From NCBI GenBank assembly GCA_900045905.1, contig FCNS01000038.1:186001-250000 (forward strand): a stretch of DNA of 64,000 bases. Direction: 5' to 3'. This DNA is from Clostridiales bacterium CHKCI001 (GTDB taxonomy: Bacteria; Bacillota; Clostridia; Lachnospirales; Lachnospiraceae). Below the pieces are notes generated by a model that saw only the letters and a program-made list of their open reading frames with translations, had not been told where the DNA came from and made no database searches. Both the position numbers and the translations under genes were made by a program. Positions 36,146-44,923 of the stretch are shown here, piece by piece (position 1 is the stretch's first letter; each line of letters opens with the position of its first letter).

Positions 36146-37495
36146 ATGAAAGAATATTTCAGAGAAAAAATGTTAGAATTGCTGCGCAGTCAGCAGTATA
36201 AAAGATTACATGATTTACTTCAAGAAATGAATACTGCGGATATTGCAGAAATTTTTCAAAGTCTGGATGATACAGATATGATTATTGCATATCGGTTATT
36301 AAATAAAGATGATGCAGTGGAAGTGTTTGCAGATTTGGAAAATGAAGATCAGGAAAAGTTAATCAATGCATTGACAGATAAAGAACTTTATGAAGTAACA
36401 AGCAGTCTTCTGGCAGATGATGCTGCGGATTTAATTGAAGAAATGCCTTCAAATGTAGTGAAACGTGTTTTAAGAAATACCGATTCAAAGAAACGTGCGA
36501 TTATTAATCAGCTTTTAAATTATCCAGAAGATTCGGCTGGAAGTTATATGACGGTAGAATTTGTAGATTTAAAAGCTAATATGACCGTTCGGGATGCATT
36601 TACCAGAATACGGAAAATTGGTTTCGATACAGAGACGGTTTATACGTGTTATGTATTAAGCTCGGAACGTGTTCTGGAGGGAATTGTGACATTAAAGGAA
36701 TTGCTGTTAGCAGATTATGACACAAAACTCCGTGATATGATGGAAACAAATTTAATCACGGTGCATACACACGATGATATTGAATTTGTTGCGAAGCAAA
36801 CAGAGAAGTATGGACTAATTACAATGCCAGTTGTAGATGGGGAAGAACGTCTTGTAGGAATCATTACAATTGATGATGTACTGGAAGTAATTCAAGATGA
36901 GACAACAGAAGACTTTGAGTTAATGAACGCATTGGCGCCAGCAGAAGATACGTATTTCCGTACAACCGTATGGGAACATTCTAAGAATCGTATTATATGG
37001 TTGCTTGTACTGATGTTATCCTCTGCAATTACAGGAACGATTATTACAAATTATGAGATGGCATTTGAAGCGATTCCAGCATTAGTAGGATTTATCCCAA
37101 TGTTAATGAATACAGGGGGAAACTGTGGCTCACAATCTTCCACCTTGGTGATAAGAGGTATGGCAGTAGATGAAATTCATTTAAGAGACTTTTTTAAAGT
37201 GCTTTGGAAAGAAATAAGGATTTCTGTTTTGGTAGGTTTGGTGTTATGTGTGTTAAATATGGTTCGGATTATGATACAGTATCATGATTTTTCCATTGCA
37301 CTTGTAGTAAGTATGACATTATTTGTAATTGTAATGATTTCTCAAATGCTTGGATGCTGTTTGCCAATGTTAGCTAGCCGATTGAAAATGGACCCAGCGA
37401 TTATGGCAGCTCCATTGATAACAACAGTTGTAGATACATGTTCTGTACTTGTATATTTTAGTATTGCAGTTCGAGTTTTAAATATTGGACCGTAA
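36146..37495 (+). CDS. mgtE: Magnesium transporter MgtE, second tandem copy
   Basis: A 449-residue paralogue of the preceding protein with the same order of N domain, CBS pair and membrane part (pore motif IPMLMNTGGNCGSQSS; MDPAIMAAPLITTVVDTCSV near the end). More than half of the residues agree by eye, so it arose by tandem duplication. All Mg2+-sensing acidic patches seem kept. GGGAGG precedes the ATG. No promoter is seen between the copies, so both depend on the M-box. Confidence 0.93.
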   Translation: MKEYFREKMLELLRSQQYKRLHDLLQEMNTADIAEIFQSLDDTDMIIAYRLLNKDDAVEVFADLENEDQEKLINALTDKELYEVTSSLLADDAADLIEEMPSNVVKRVLRNTDSKKRAIINQLLNYPEDSAGSYMTVEFVDLKANMTVRDAFTRIRKIGFDTETVYTCYVLSSERVLEGIVTLKELLLADYDTKLRDMMETNLITVHTHDDIEFVAKQTEKYGLITMPVVDGEERLVGIITIDDVLEVIQDETTEDFELMNALAPAEDTYFRTTVWEHSKNRIIWLLVLMLSSAITGTIITNYEMAFEAIPALVGFIPMLMNTGGNCGSQSSTLVIRGMAVDEIHLRDFFKVLWKEIRISVLVGLVLCVLNMVRIMIQYHDFSIALVVSMTLFVIVMISQMLGCCLPMLASRLKMDPAIMAAPLITTVVDTCSVLVYFSIAVRVLNIGP

Positions 37496-37545
37496 GGTGA
37501 ATTTTATAACTTTTAATTCTATGTTATATATGATGAAAAAATTTC

Positions 37546-37574
37546 TTGACAAGAAAAAAGGGGTATGGTATTCT
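37546..37574 (+). promoter_or_regulatory. Promoter of the mntP unit
   Basis: A perfect -35 TTGACA (37546-37551), 17 bases, TATTCT (37569-37574). Confidence 0.75.
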
Positions 37575-37579
37575 GTTAG

Positions 37580-37687
37580 AAACTCTGTGAGGGAGTAGTT
37601 TGCAGGTACTAATAGTGTCTGTGGCAATATCAACATAATGGTGTAAATCTGGTATTGTCTAAGCGAAATATTTTCGTATAAAACGAG
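37580..37687 (+). promoter_or_regulatory. yybP-ykoY manganese riboswitch
   Basis: The conserved GAGGGAGTAG loop, the TCAACATA segment in the second stem-loop and a purine-rich closing part (CTAAGCGAAA) match the Mn2+-binding yybP-ykoY aptamer. It sits between a promoter and a terminator ahead of the manganese exporter MntP, the family's usual gene. Confidence 0.82.
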
Positions 37688-37725
37688 ACTCATGGACAGC
37701 TTTGTCTGTCCATGGGTCTTTTTTG
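37688..37725 (+). terminator. Terminator of the manganese riboswitch
   Basis: GACTCATGGACAG pairs with CTGTCCATGGGTC (one G-U) around CTTTGT and is followed by six T. It is the OFF state; Mn2+ binding should prevent it and permit export. Confidence 0.9.
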
Positions 37726-37761
37726 TTAATAAGATACCATATAGAAAAGGAGAAAAGAAAA

Positions 37762-38331
37762 ATGAGATTATGGGAACTTTTTATGATTGCAGTAGGATTA
37801 TCTATGGATGCATTTGCTGTTTCTGTCTGTAAGGGGCTTTGTGTGAAAAAGGCAGATGGAAGGCATATGCTAATTGTAGGAGGATATTTTGGCGGTTTTC
37901 AGGCGTTAATGCCATTGATTGGGTATTTACTCGGAATACAGTTTCAGACATTAATTCAAGAGGTGGATCATTGGATTGCATTTGTATTACTTGGGTTAAT
38001 TGGTCTGAATATGGTAAAAGAATCTAGAGAGCAGGAAAACGAAGATGTCTGTCAGACAAATCCATTCTCATGGAAATCCATGCTGCCGCTTGCAGTTGCA
38101 ACGAGTATTGATGCGCTTGCAGTTGGAATTACATTTGCGTTTTTAAATGTTTCCATTATACCTGCAATACTTTTGATTGGAATTACGACATTTATATTGT
38201 CTGGTGTTGGAATTCGTGTTGGAAATATATTTGGTGTGAAATATAAAGCGAGAGCAGAGTTAGCTGGAGGGATTATTCTTATTTTAATGGGGTTAAAAAT
38301 CCTTTTGGAACATCTTGGGGTTTTACTATAA
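37762..38331 (+). CDS. mntP: Manganese efflux pump MntP
   Basis: A 189-residue protein of the MntP (DUF204) family with six membrane helices in two repeats. The acidic membrane motifs are [12 protein letters not shown] (first half) and [13 protein letters not shown] (second half). The frame is open to 37702, but that start lies within the riboswitch terminator; ATG 37762 follows AAAAGGAG and gives the normal family length. Confidence 0.93.
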   Translation: MRLWELFMIAVGLSMDAFAVSVCKGLCVKKADGRHMLIVGGYFGGFQALMPLIGYLLGIQFQTLIQEVDHWIAFVLLGLIGLNMVKESREQENEDVCQTNPFSWKSMLPLAVATSIDALAVGITFAFLNVSIIPAILLIGITTFILSGVGIRVGNIFGVKYKARAELAGGIILILMGLKILLEHLGVLL

Positions 38332-38337
38332 AAATGT

Positions 38338-38380
38338 CGTCAATGTAAAGCACGAAAACATCGACTTTTATATGAAAGTT
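38338..38380 (+). repeat. Short hairpin element matching the ends of the 15-kb structured element
   Basis: TGTCGTCAATG then AAAGCACGAAAACATCGACTTTTATAT. The same two blocks bound the element at 14974-15127 (TGTCGTCAATG ... AGCACGAAGACATCGGCTTTTATAT), here without the 115 bases between them. It lies just after mntP and may act as its terminator. Confidence 0.55.
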
Positions 38381-38410
38381 TGTTATGATAAATAAGAAGG
38401 AGGAAAAATT

Positions 38411-38902
38411 ATGGGAAGTTTGACGACATTATGCTATATTGAAAAGGAAGACAGCTATTTAATGTTGCATCGTATTAAGAAGAAAAATGATGTAAATAAA
38501 GATAAATGGATTGGAGTAGGCGGACATTTTGAAAAGAATGAAACTCCAGAAGAATGTTTGTTGAGAGAAGTGAAAGAAGAAACGGGACTGACTTTGACTG
38601 CATGGAGGTTTCGTGGACTTGTTACGTTTATTTCTGATACAGGCGTAACGGAATATATGTGTCTTTATACCGCAGATCAGTTTGAAGGAGAGATATCGGA
38701 TTGCATCGAAGGAACGTTAGAATGGGTTAAAAAAGAAGATATATTTGGGCTGAATTTATGGGAAGGAGATAAAATCTTTTTCCGTTTAATGAATGAGAAT
38801 CATCCATTCTTTTCTTTAAAATTGCGTTATGAAGGAGATCAATTAGTAGAAGCAGTGCTAGATGGAAAAAATATATTAGAGGAGCAGATGAGACAACTAT
38901 GA
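38411..38902 (+). CDS. Nudix hydrolase, MutT/8-oxo-dGTP diphosphatase type
   Basis: A 163-residue protein with a full Nudix box at residues 38-60 (GHFEKNETPEEC then REVKEETGL). It should hydrolyse an oxidised or surplus nucleoside triphosphate. The C-terminal part (WEGDKIFFRLMNENHPFFSLKLRYEGD) is like NUDT1-type 8-oxo-dGTPases. AGGAGG precedes the ATG. It overlaps the DUF3783 gene by four bases, so the two are translationally coupled. Confidence 0.9.
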   Translation: MGSLTTLCYIEKEDSYLMLHRIKKKNDVNKDKWIGVGGHFEKNETPEECLLREVKEETGLTLTAWRFRGLVTFISDTGVTEYMCLYTADQFEGEISDCIEGTLEWVKKEDIFGLNLWEGDKIFFRLMNENHPFFSLKLRYEGDQLVEAVLDGKNILEEQMRQL

Positions 38903-39285
38903 AGGAAACGGTATTATTATTTCACATTCAGGATGAGGTACGCCTTCAGGCGTTAAAGCGGATTTTAATGTTAATGAAGGTTCGTGTAAAAGTAGTAGAT
39001 AAGGCAGATTACTTACAGCCAGTCGGATATTTGGCAGGAATAAAAGAATTACAGACGGAACAAATATATGAAGGCGATGAGCTGGAAGAGGAAATGATGA
39101 TAATGGCTGGCTTTTCAAATCAGCAAGTAGATACTTTGTTAGCCAAGATGAGGAAAGCAAGTTTGGCCAAGATTCATTATAAAGCAATTTTGACTCCAAT
39201 GAATGCGACTTGGAGTACATTACAGCTTTATGAAGAACTAAAGAAGGAACATGAATACATGCTTCAAATGCACTCCAAAAAATAA
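38899..39285 (+). CDS. DUF3783 domain protein
   Basis: A 128-residue soluble protein. The DUF3783 core is the C-terminal half with MAGFSNQQVDTLLAKMRKASLAKIHYKAILTPMNATW (residues about 70-106; it contains the typical KAVLT/T..N..W-like pattern). The N-terminal half resembles a small receiver-like or thioredoxin-like strand-helix unit. It overlaps the Nudix gene (ATGA). The family is frequent in Clostridia and its function is unknown. Confidence 0.75.
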   Translation: MKETVLLFHIQDEVRLQALKRILMLMKVRVKVVDKADYLQPVGYLAGIKELQTEQIYEGDELEEEMMIMAGFSNQQVDTLLAKMRKASLAKIHYKAILTPMNATWSTLQLYEELKKEHEYMLQMHSKK

Positions 39286-39500
39286 TTATAGGCATAAAAC
39301 CTTCGTTATGGTGCTGTGAAACGCGAAAAAATGATAATTTTTCCTAGGAAAAACAGAGAAAATAAAAAAAAATGACGAAAATACTTGAATTTTTCTTGAA
39401 ATAGTGTATTTTTATAAGGTAAATAATGCTTGCACCAGAGTAATAAAAGGGTGATATACTAATAGAAAGCGATAGCATAAAGATACGGAGGCCATAGATT

Positions 39501-40820
39501 ATGAAAAAAGTTGTAAAATTCGGAGGTAGTTCCTTAGCAAGTGCAGAACAGTTTCAGAAAGTAGGAAGTATTATCCGTGCAGATGAAGCAAGAAGATATG
39601 TGATTCCTTCTGCACCAGGAAAAAGATATTCATTGGATACCAAGGTAACCGATATGCTGTATCATTGTTATGCAGCAGCAGAAAGAGGAGAAGATTTTTC
39701 AGAGCAGCTCATGGCAATTCGCAGTCGCTACCAAGAGATTATTGATGGATTACATTTGAATTTAGATCTTACATCAGAGTTTGAAGTAGTTGAAGACCAG
39801 TTCCGTAATCAGGCAGGAAAAGATTATGCTGCTTCCAGAGGAGAATATCTGAATGGTATTGTTATGGCAAATTATTTAGGATTTGAATTTATAGATGCAG
39901 CAGAAGTAATTTTCTTTAAAGAAAATGGAGAATTTGACGCAGAAAAAACTCATAAAATATTATCAGAACGATTGGAATATGTGGATCATGCAGTAATACC
40001 AGGATTTTATGGATCATTGCCAGATGGAAGAGTAAAGACATTTTCCAGAGGAGGATCAGATATTACAGGATCAATTGTTGCAAAAGCAGTAGATGCAAAT
40101 TTATACGAGAACTGGACAGATGTTTCAGGATTCCTTGTAGCAGATCCAAGGATTGTAAAGCATCCTCGTGTCATTTCCACCATTACGTATCGGGAATTGA
40201 GAGAGTTGTCTTATATGGGAGCAACCGTTCTTCATGAAGATGCCATTTTCCCAGTTAGAGAAGCTGGTATTCCGATTAATATTCGAAATACAAATGCTCC
40301 AGATGACAGAGGAACAATGATCGTGGAAAATACATGCAGCAAGCCAAAGTATACGATTACAGGTATTGCAGGAAAGAAGGGATTTGTTGCTGTCAATATT
40401 GAAAAAGATATGATGAATTCTGAGATTGGGTTTGGAAGAAAAGTATTGCAGGTATTTGAGGATAAGGGAATTTCTTTTGAACATATGCCTTCAGGAATTG
40501 ATACAATGACAATATTTGTGCATCAAGACGAGTTTGAAGAAAAAGAACAGGCAGTATTATCAGGTATTCATCGTCTTGCGAAGCCAGACCATATTGAATT
40601 AGAGTCGGATTTAGCATTAATTGCCGTAGTTGGCCGTGGTATGCGTTCAACAAGAGGAACGGCAGGAAGAATTTTTGCAGCATTAGCACATGCTCATATT
40701 AATGTAAAGATGATCGATCAAGGTTCTAGTGAGCTGAATATTATTATTGGTGTAAAGAATTCTGATTTTGAAACAGCAATTAATGCTATTTATGATATTT
40801 TTGTATTATCACAGCTGTAA
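39501..40820 (+). CDS. lysC: Aspartate kinase
   Basis: A 439-residue kinase that phosphorylates aspartate, the entry to lysine, threonine and methionine. Seen: KFGGSSLA at the start, the SRGGSDITGS substrate motif (about 178-187), VSGFLVADPRIV, and two ACT domains (about 290-439, with VAVNIEKDMM and GRGMRSTRGTAG). Feedback control by an amino acid is therefore likely. It stands alone with its own terminator. A weak promoter-like TTGCAC..TATACT lies at 39430-39460 with 19-base spacing. Confidence 0.93.
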   Translation: MKKVVKFGGSSLASAEQFQKVGSIIRADEARRYVIPSAPGKRYSLDTKVTDMLYHCYAAAERGEDFSEQLMAIRSRYQEIIDGLHLNLDLTSEFEVVEDQFRNQAGKDYAASRGEYLNGIVMANYLGFEFIDAAEVIFFKENGEFDAEKTHKILSERLEYVDHAVIPGFYGSLPDGRVKTFSRGGSDITGSIVAKAVDANLYENWTDVSGFLVADPRIVKHPRVISTITYRELRELSYMGATVLHEDAIFPVREAGIPINIRNTNAPDDRGTMIVENTCSKPKYTITGIAGKKGFVAVNIEKDMMNSEIGFGRKVLQVFEDKGISFEHMPSGIDTMTIFVHQDEFEEKEQAVLSGIHRLAKPDHIELESDLALIAVVGRGMRSTRGTAGRIFAALAHAHINVKMIDQGSSELNIIIGVKNSDFETAINAIYDIFVLSQL

Positions 40821-40838
40821 TGAGAAGTTAGAGAATTC

Positions 40839-40887
40839 AAAAATGCGTCTTGATTTGGTAATAAAATCCATCTCAAGACGCATTTTT
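40839..40887 (+). terminator. Bidirectional terminator
   Basis: AAAAATGCGTCTTGA pairs perfectly with TCAAGACGCATTTTT. T runs on both strands serve lysC and the converging permease gene, whose stop lies two bases away. Confidence 0.92.
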
Positions 40888-40888
40888 A

Positions 40889-41764
40889 TTATGCTTTCCC
40901 AGAATAGAAATTGTTTTTTAAATGGCGTACTGCAAAAAATAAAAATAACAATATGATAAGAAACTGAATCCCAATGCTAAATTGAATCCAGTATTCAATG
41001 ATAATGTTTGAATCATAAAATTGAGGATAATGAAGCAGTTCTAATAATATGTCTGGGTTTCCAGCCTGACGATTCATAATATAATAAAATGTAATGGCAG
41101 GATTCAAAATCAAACAATAAGAAGAAAGGGAAAGGGGAGTTTGAAATGTTGGAGCTGTTGTTTCGGAAAACAGCGTCGGGAATTCATTTAAAAATAATGT
41201 CCCGATAAAAAGAAAAAGCACAAATCCATAACTTATGACAGTGGAGGTCGTTGTGTGCCGAAAATAAGAAGAGAAACAAATGCTGGAACTCCCAATATAA
41301 ATGGCACTAAATAACATATATCCAAGCAATAAAGCTAGGTCAGATACTTGAATTCCTCCATAGATAAACACAAGTGAAAGTACAGGAAGACTGGAAATAA
41401 TAAACAAAAAAATTGTAGTTAAACTGGCCATTAACTTGCCAAGGATTAATGTAGTAGGAGTAATGTTTGTGCTAAGCATTGCATCCAATGTACGTCGTTC
41501 TCGTTCCCCAGATATTGCGGCAGCTGCTTGTCCTGGAATAATTAATACTAATAAAAGAAATTCAATTGTGGCAATCATAATATAGAGCTGAAGCATGGCA
41601 GAGTATTCTGCAGAACCATTAAAATGCATATCATTGACGATATAAGAAAGACGGCTGATACCTACAAGAGCCAAAATAATATTAAATATAACAATAATGG
41701 CAAGGATACGGATAGAACGATAAGTACTCCTTATTTCTTTTTCGTAAACGGGGTTTCGAAACAT
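40889..41764 (-). CDS. ABC transporter permease
   Basis: A 291-residue ABC-2 type permease with six membrane helices. The N-terminal FRNPVYEKEIRSTYRS and the loop SGERERRTLDAMLSTNITPTTLILGKL (about 91-117) are characteristic of ABC-2 export proteins of the NatB/GldF type. It overlaps the ATPase stop by one base and is the last gene of the five-gene unit. Substrate is unknown. Confidence 0.85.
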   Translation of the reverse strand: MFRNPVYEKEIRSTYRSIRILAIIVIFNIILALVGISRLSYIVNDMHFNGSAEYSAMLQLYIMIATIEFLLLVLIIPGQAAAAISGERERRTLDAMLSTNITPTTLILGKLMASLTTIFLFIISSLPVLSLVFIYGGIQVSDLALLLGYMLFSAIYIGSSSICFSSYFRHTTTSTVISYGFVLFLFIGTLFLNEFPTLFSETTAPTFQTPLSLSSYCLILNPAITFYYIMNRQAGNPDILLELLHYPQFYDSNIIIEYWIQFSIGIQFLIILLFLFFAVRHLKNNFYSGKA

Positions 41765-42693
41765 TAATTTTCCTCCTCTTCACCGATTAATTGTAAAAAT
41801 AAAGTATCTAAGTCCCCTTCTTCTCGATGAAATGACTGGATTAATACATTTCCATCGATTAATTGTTTTAGAAGAAGGGATTCGTCTTGAGCATTTCCAG
41901 TAAATGTAATCTGAATGTGAGATTGATCGATGGAAATAGTTTTTACTAATGGATGTTGTTTTAAAATTTGCACAGCTGTTTCAATGCCGCTATATACGAA
42001 AATAGAAAGAGGATTAGTTTTATTTACATTTCGCAATACATCGGATAAGGAGCCTTGCAGTAGAAATTTACCTGATTGTAGGATCCCTATATGTGTGCAT
42101 ATATAGGATAGTTCATTTAAGTTATGAGAACTGAGTAAAATGGCAACTCCTTCTTCAGAAAATTGTCTGAGGATGGAGCGAAGCAAATTGCGATTATGAG
42201 GATCTAGTCCAGAGGTAGGTTCATCCAATAGGAGAAAATGCGGCGAGTGAATCATAACTCGAGCTAAACAGAGACGCTGTTGCATGCCACGGGAGAGATC
42301 CTCCACAAAAGAATCAGAGTAGTCCAGCAGATCGACCATCTCTAAAAGCTCAGTCCAGCGATTTCTGGCTTTCAACCCATATAATCCGTGTGCGGAAGCA
42401 AAAAATTCCATATATTCGTGTACCTTTAGATTATTATAAATACCAAAGAAATCTGGCATAAATCCTACCTGCTGTTTTAAAAGTTTACGATTATGCAGTA
42501 GATCGATATTGTTATATATGGCGCTTCCAGAATTAGCTGGAATTAGTCCAGAAAGAATACGCATGGTAGTTGTCTTTCCAGCGCCATTTCTGCCGATTAA
42601 ACCAAAAATTTCTCCTGGAACAAGCTGAAAACTAATTCCATTTAACGCTCGGATATTGCCATATGATTTATAAAGCTGATTAATTGTTAACAT
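41764..42693 (-). CDS. ABC transporter ATP-binding protein
   Basis: A 309-residue ATPase: Walker A GRNGAGKT (34-41), Q-loop MPDFFG, signature LSRGMQQRL (about 132-140), Walker B FLLLDEPTSGLD, H-switch SSHNL, and an 80-residue C-terminal extension typical of ABC-2/GldA-type exporters. The ATG at 42693 has a 9-base spacing from AGGAG; the ATG at 42702 abuts it. It overlaps the upstream gene by 14 bases. Confidence 0.92.
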   Translation of the reverse strand: MLTINQLYKSYGNIRALNGISFQLVPGEIFGLIGRNGAGKTTTMRILSGLIPANSGSAIYNNIDLLHNRKLLKQQVGFMPDFFGIYNNLKVHEYMEFFASAHGLYGLKARNRWTELLEMVDLLDYSDSFVEDLSRGMQQRLCLARVMIHSPHFLLLDEPTSGLDPHNRNLLRSILRQFSEEGVAILLSSHNLNELSYICTHIGILQSGKFLLQGSLSDVLRNVNKTNPLSIFVYSGIETAVQILKQHPLVKTISIDQSHIQITFTGNAQDESLLLKQLIDGNVLIQSFHREEGDLDTLFLQLIGEEEEN

Positions 42694-44914
42694 TATCAAC
42701 ATCTCCTATTGCGGTAATTCTTGGAAGACGGGCGTAATTATCTTCTGTGTAATACTGGATAAGTAAGCTGTTTTCTGAAGTAATATAATTTTCCAATTCT
42801 TCCTTTTTAAAATAGGTTTTACCTGGATAAACTTGTTCGTACTTATTTTTATTCCAAAAATAAATTTTAGAAACATAAGAAGTTGAACTACCAGAATTTG
42901 GGAATGATAATTCCAATTGGTCAATCGTACAATCCTGAGGAATATCGTAACGTACAGTAGCGAAATGACTGTATATGGATTCTTCATCTTCGGAAAAATC
43001 ACCAGAAATTTTATGAGCCTTGGCTGGAAGGGAGGTATAATATTCTTTTCCCATACTATTCGTAGTTAAAGAAATTGGAACAGAAACAAGGGTTAATCCA
43101 TTCATTGTATAATCGGTATCAAACTGGAAACTGGCCGTATTGTTTGTAAATCCAATTAAATATCCCATATTCTGATTAGAAAGATTGCACTTTTCCAGAT
43201 AATAGTAGAGTAAGTTCAGTTTCATATCTGTATAAGAAACGGATGCAGATGGATTAGAAACAATAGGTTTTAATATGCTGGGATCAGGAGGCTGGTAACC
43301 AGCGGAGGCATTCATTTGACTATCACAATCTTCTAGTGTAACTGATGTATCGTTTGGGAAGTCTCCAATACGCACAAAATAACCAGGTAAAGCCAGAATT
43401 GCATGACTTAAATCAGTGTCTAATTGATTGGATAAGACGCCCGACACAGAATTATCATAGTATGTGACATAGCCAGAGACTAACTGATCTTGCGACAATG
43501 TAGATGTCTTTTCTAGTTGAAAATTACGCATATTAAAGGCAACGAGATTATGAAATGTAAGTAAATAATCAGACTCCCTATAGTCGATATGAATTTGGTG
43601 ATTGCCAAATGTTCCATTGGAAGGAACGGTAAAGGAAGAGGATGTCTGTAATGGAATTAAATGATAACTATTATCAATAGAAACCGAATAAGTACGGTTA
43701 TAAGGTGCTTGGATTCCTGTAAATATGGATTCTTGTACCGTGTTATCTTTGTATTGTTGAATACTTACATAATTTAAAAATGGATGAGAAAACCGAGTGT
43801 TACTGCCAAATAAGAAAATAATACCTGCTACTAAAATGGAGATTATTGGTAAAGCAAAACAGAAACACTGAGTGAGATCTCGTTTCTTTAACTGATAGTA
43901 AACAACTGGAAGTAAAATAAATAAGTATACTACAAGTATAAATCCATATAATAAAAGATTAACATTGGTTGTAGCCTGAACTTGAGAAGTTAGAGCAGCG
44001 GCTTCATTTTCTAGTGAATGAAGAATGCTAAAAGGTGGTTGTTCTAAATTCTGAAGCAGATCGTGGCCAAATAACGTCTCAATAAAAGTATCTTGCAGGA
44101 GCTGGTTGTTGATAAAAAAAGAGCCAATGGAAGTAAGGGAAAACGAGGATGTAAAAAAATAGCCGTTTCCATAAGAATATTTGGTTAAGGTTGCATAATC
44201 TAATTCAGAAATTGTAGTATAAGATACATCCAAAGAAGAAGATGGAAGCAGTAGATCAGAAGACTCTACTTGTGTACCAAGCAAAAGAATTCCACCATGG
44301 TATACCCATTCTCTCAGACTTTCTAGTTGCGTTTCATATAGAGAAGAAAGTGAGAAATCGTCAATAATAATGCAGTCAAAGCTGTCGAGCATTCGAAAAT
44401 CAGAAGATAGTTCCTCCTTTGATAGTGCATGAGAATAACATTCTAAATCGAAATTAGTTAAGTTCAATTGGTTCAAATAATTAAGAGTGTCAGGACTATC
44501 TGATAAGGTGCCTAAAAAAATGTGAGAATCTTCTGTTGGCTGAGGAAATGAATAATTGAGCACGATATGCTCAGGGGGATTCTGAGAATTATAGATTGAA
44601 ACAGAAATTCTCTCCTCTGAAGTGGAAAGAGGAACGCAAAATGTTACACGTACCGTTCCTGGAGAACTAGGGTAAGGCTTTCGATATAAGTAACGATCAT
44701 TCGTATTAGTAGGGACGTTCAGCTCAACTTCACCTCCTGAGGCAGCGTACCCATTCTTTATGGTAATCGTAATAGGGGTGTAGCGACCTGGATTAATATA
44801 ATTGCCGTAGCCCACCTCGGCCTCGATGGAGTCTGATGACCATGTATTAGCATAGCTGTGAAGTGGAATGCAAGTCCATATGAATAAAATGCAAGAAATA
44901 ATATATCGTTTCAT
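42680..44914 (-). CDS. Exported/membrane protein of an ABC-transporter operon, 744 residues
   Basis: Signal peptide (about 1-22), a large extracellular part with a beta-rich start (about 25-125) and an alpha/beta domain like a glutamine-amidotransferase/DUF4350 fold (about 130-280; IIIDDFSLSSL, WVYHGGILLLGTQ), two membrane helices (about 320-345 and 352-372), and a second large beta-rich domain (about 380-735) outside. No catalytic Cys-His pair is seen, so it is probably a sensor, periplasmic-like partner or assembly factor of the ABC exporter. It is placed between the histidine kinase (9-base gap) and the ATPase (overlap). Confidence 0.65.
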   Translation of the reverse strand: MKRYIISCILFIWTCIPLHSYANTWSSDSIEAEVGYGNYINPGRYTPITITIKNGYAASGGEVELNVPTNTNDRYLYRKPYPSSPGTVRVTFCVPLSTSEERISVSIYNSQNPPEHIVLNYSFPQPTEDSHIFLGTLSDSPDTLNYLNQLNLTNFDLECYSHALSKEELSSDFRMLDSFDCIIIDDFSLSSLYETQLESLREWVYHGGILLLGTQVESSDLLLPSSSLDVSYTTISELDYATLTKYSYGNGYFFTSSFSLTSIGSFFINNQLLQDTFIETLFGHDLLQNLEQPPFSILHSLENEAAALTSQVQATTNVNLLLYGFILVVYLFILLPVVYYQLKKRDLTQCFCFALPIISILVAGIIFLFGSNTRFSHPFLNYVSIQQYKDNTVQESIFTGIQAPYNRTYSVSIDNSYHLIPLQTSSSFTVPSNGTFGNHQIHIDYRESDYLLTFHNLVAFNMRNFQLEKTSTLSQDQLVSGYVTYYDNSVSGVLSNQLDTDLSHAILALPGYFVRIGDFPNDTSVTLEDCDSQMNASAGYQPPDPSILKPIVSNPSASVSYTDMKLNLLYYYLEKCNLSNQNMGYLIGFTNNTASFQFDTDYTMNGLTLVSVPISLTTNSMGKEYYTSLPAKAHKISGDFSEDEESIYSHFATVRYDIPQDCTIDQLELSFPNSGSSTSYVSKIYFWNKNKYEQVYPGKTYFKKEELENYITSENSLLIQYYTEDNYARLPRITAIGDVDNVNN

Positions 44915-44923
44915 AGAATACTC

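Noticed and set aside
37702-37761. Upstream start for mntP
   Set aside because: It lies inside the riboswitch terminator; the ATG at 37762 has a proper AAAAGGAG site.
39286-39500. Lysine riboswitch before the aspartate kinase gene
   Set aside because: The 215-base gap lacks the conserved L-box segments; only a weak promoter-like pair is seen.
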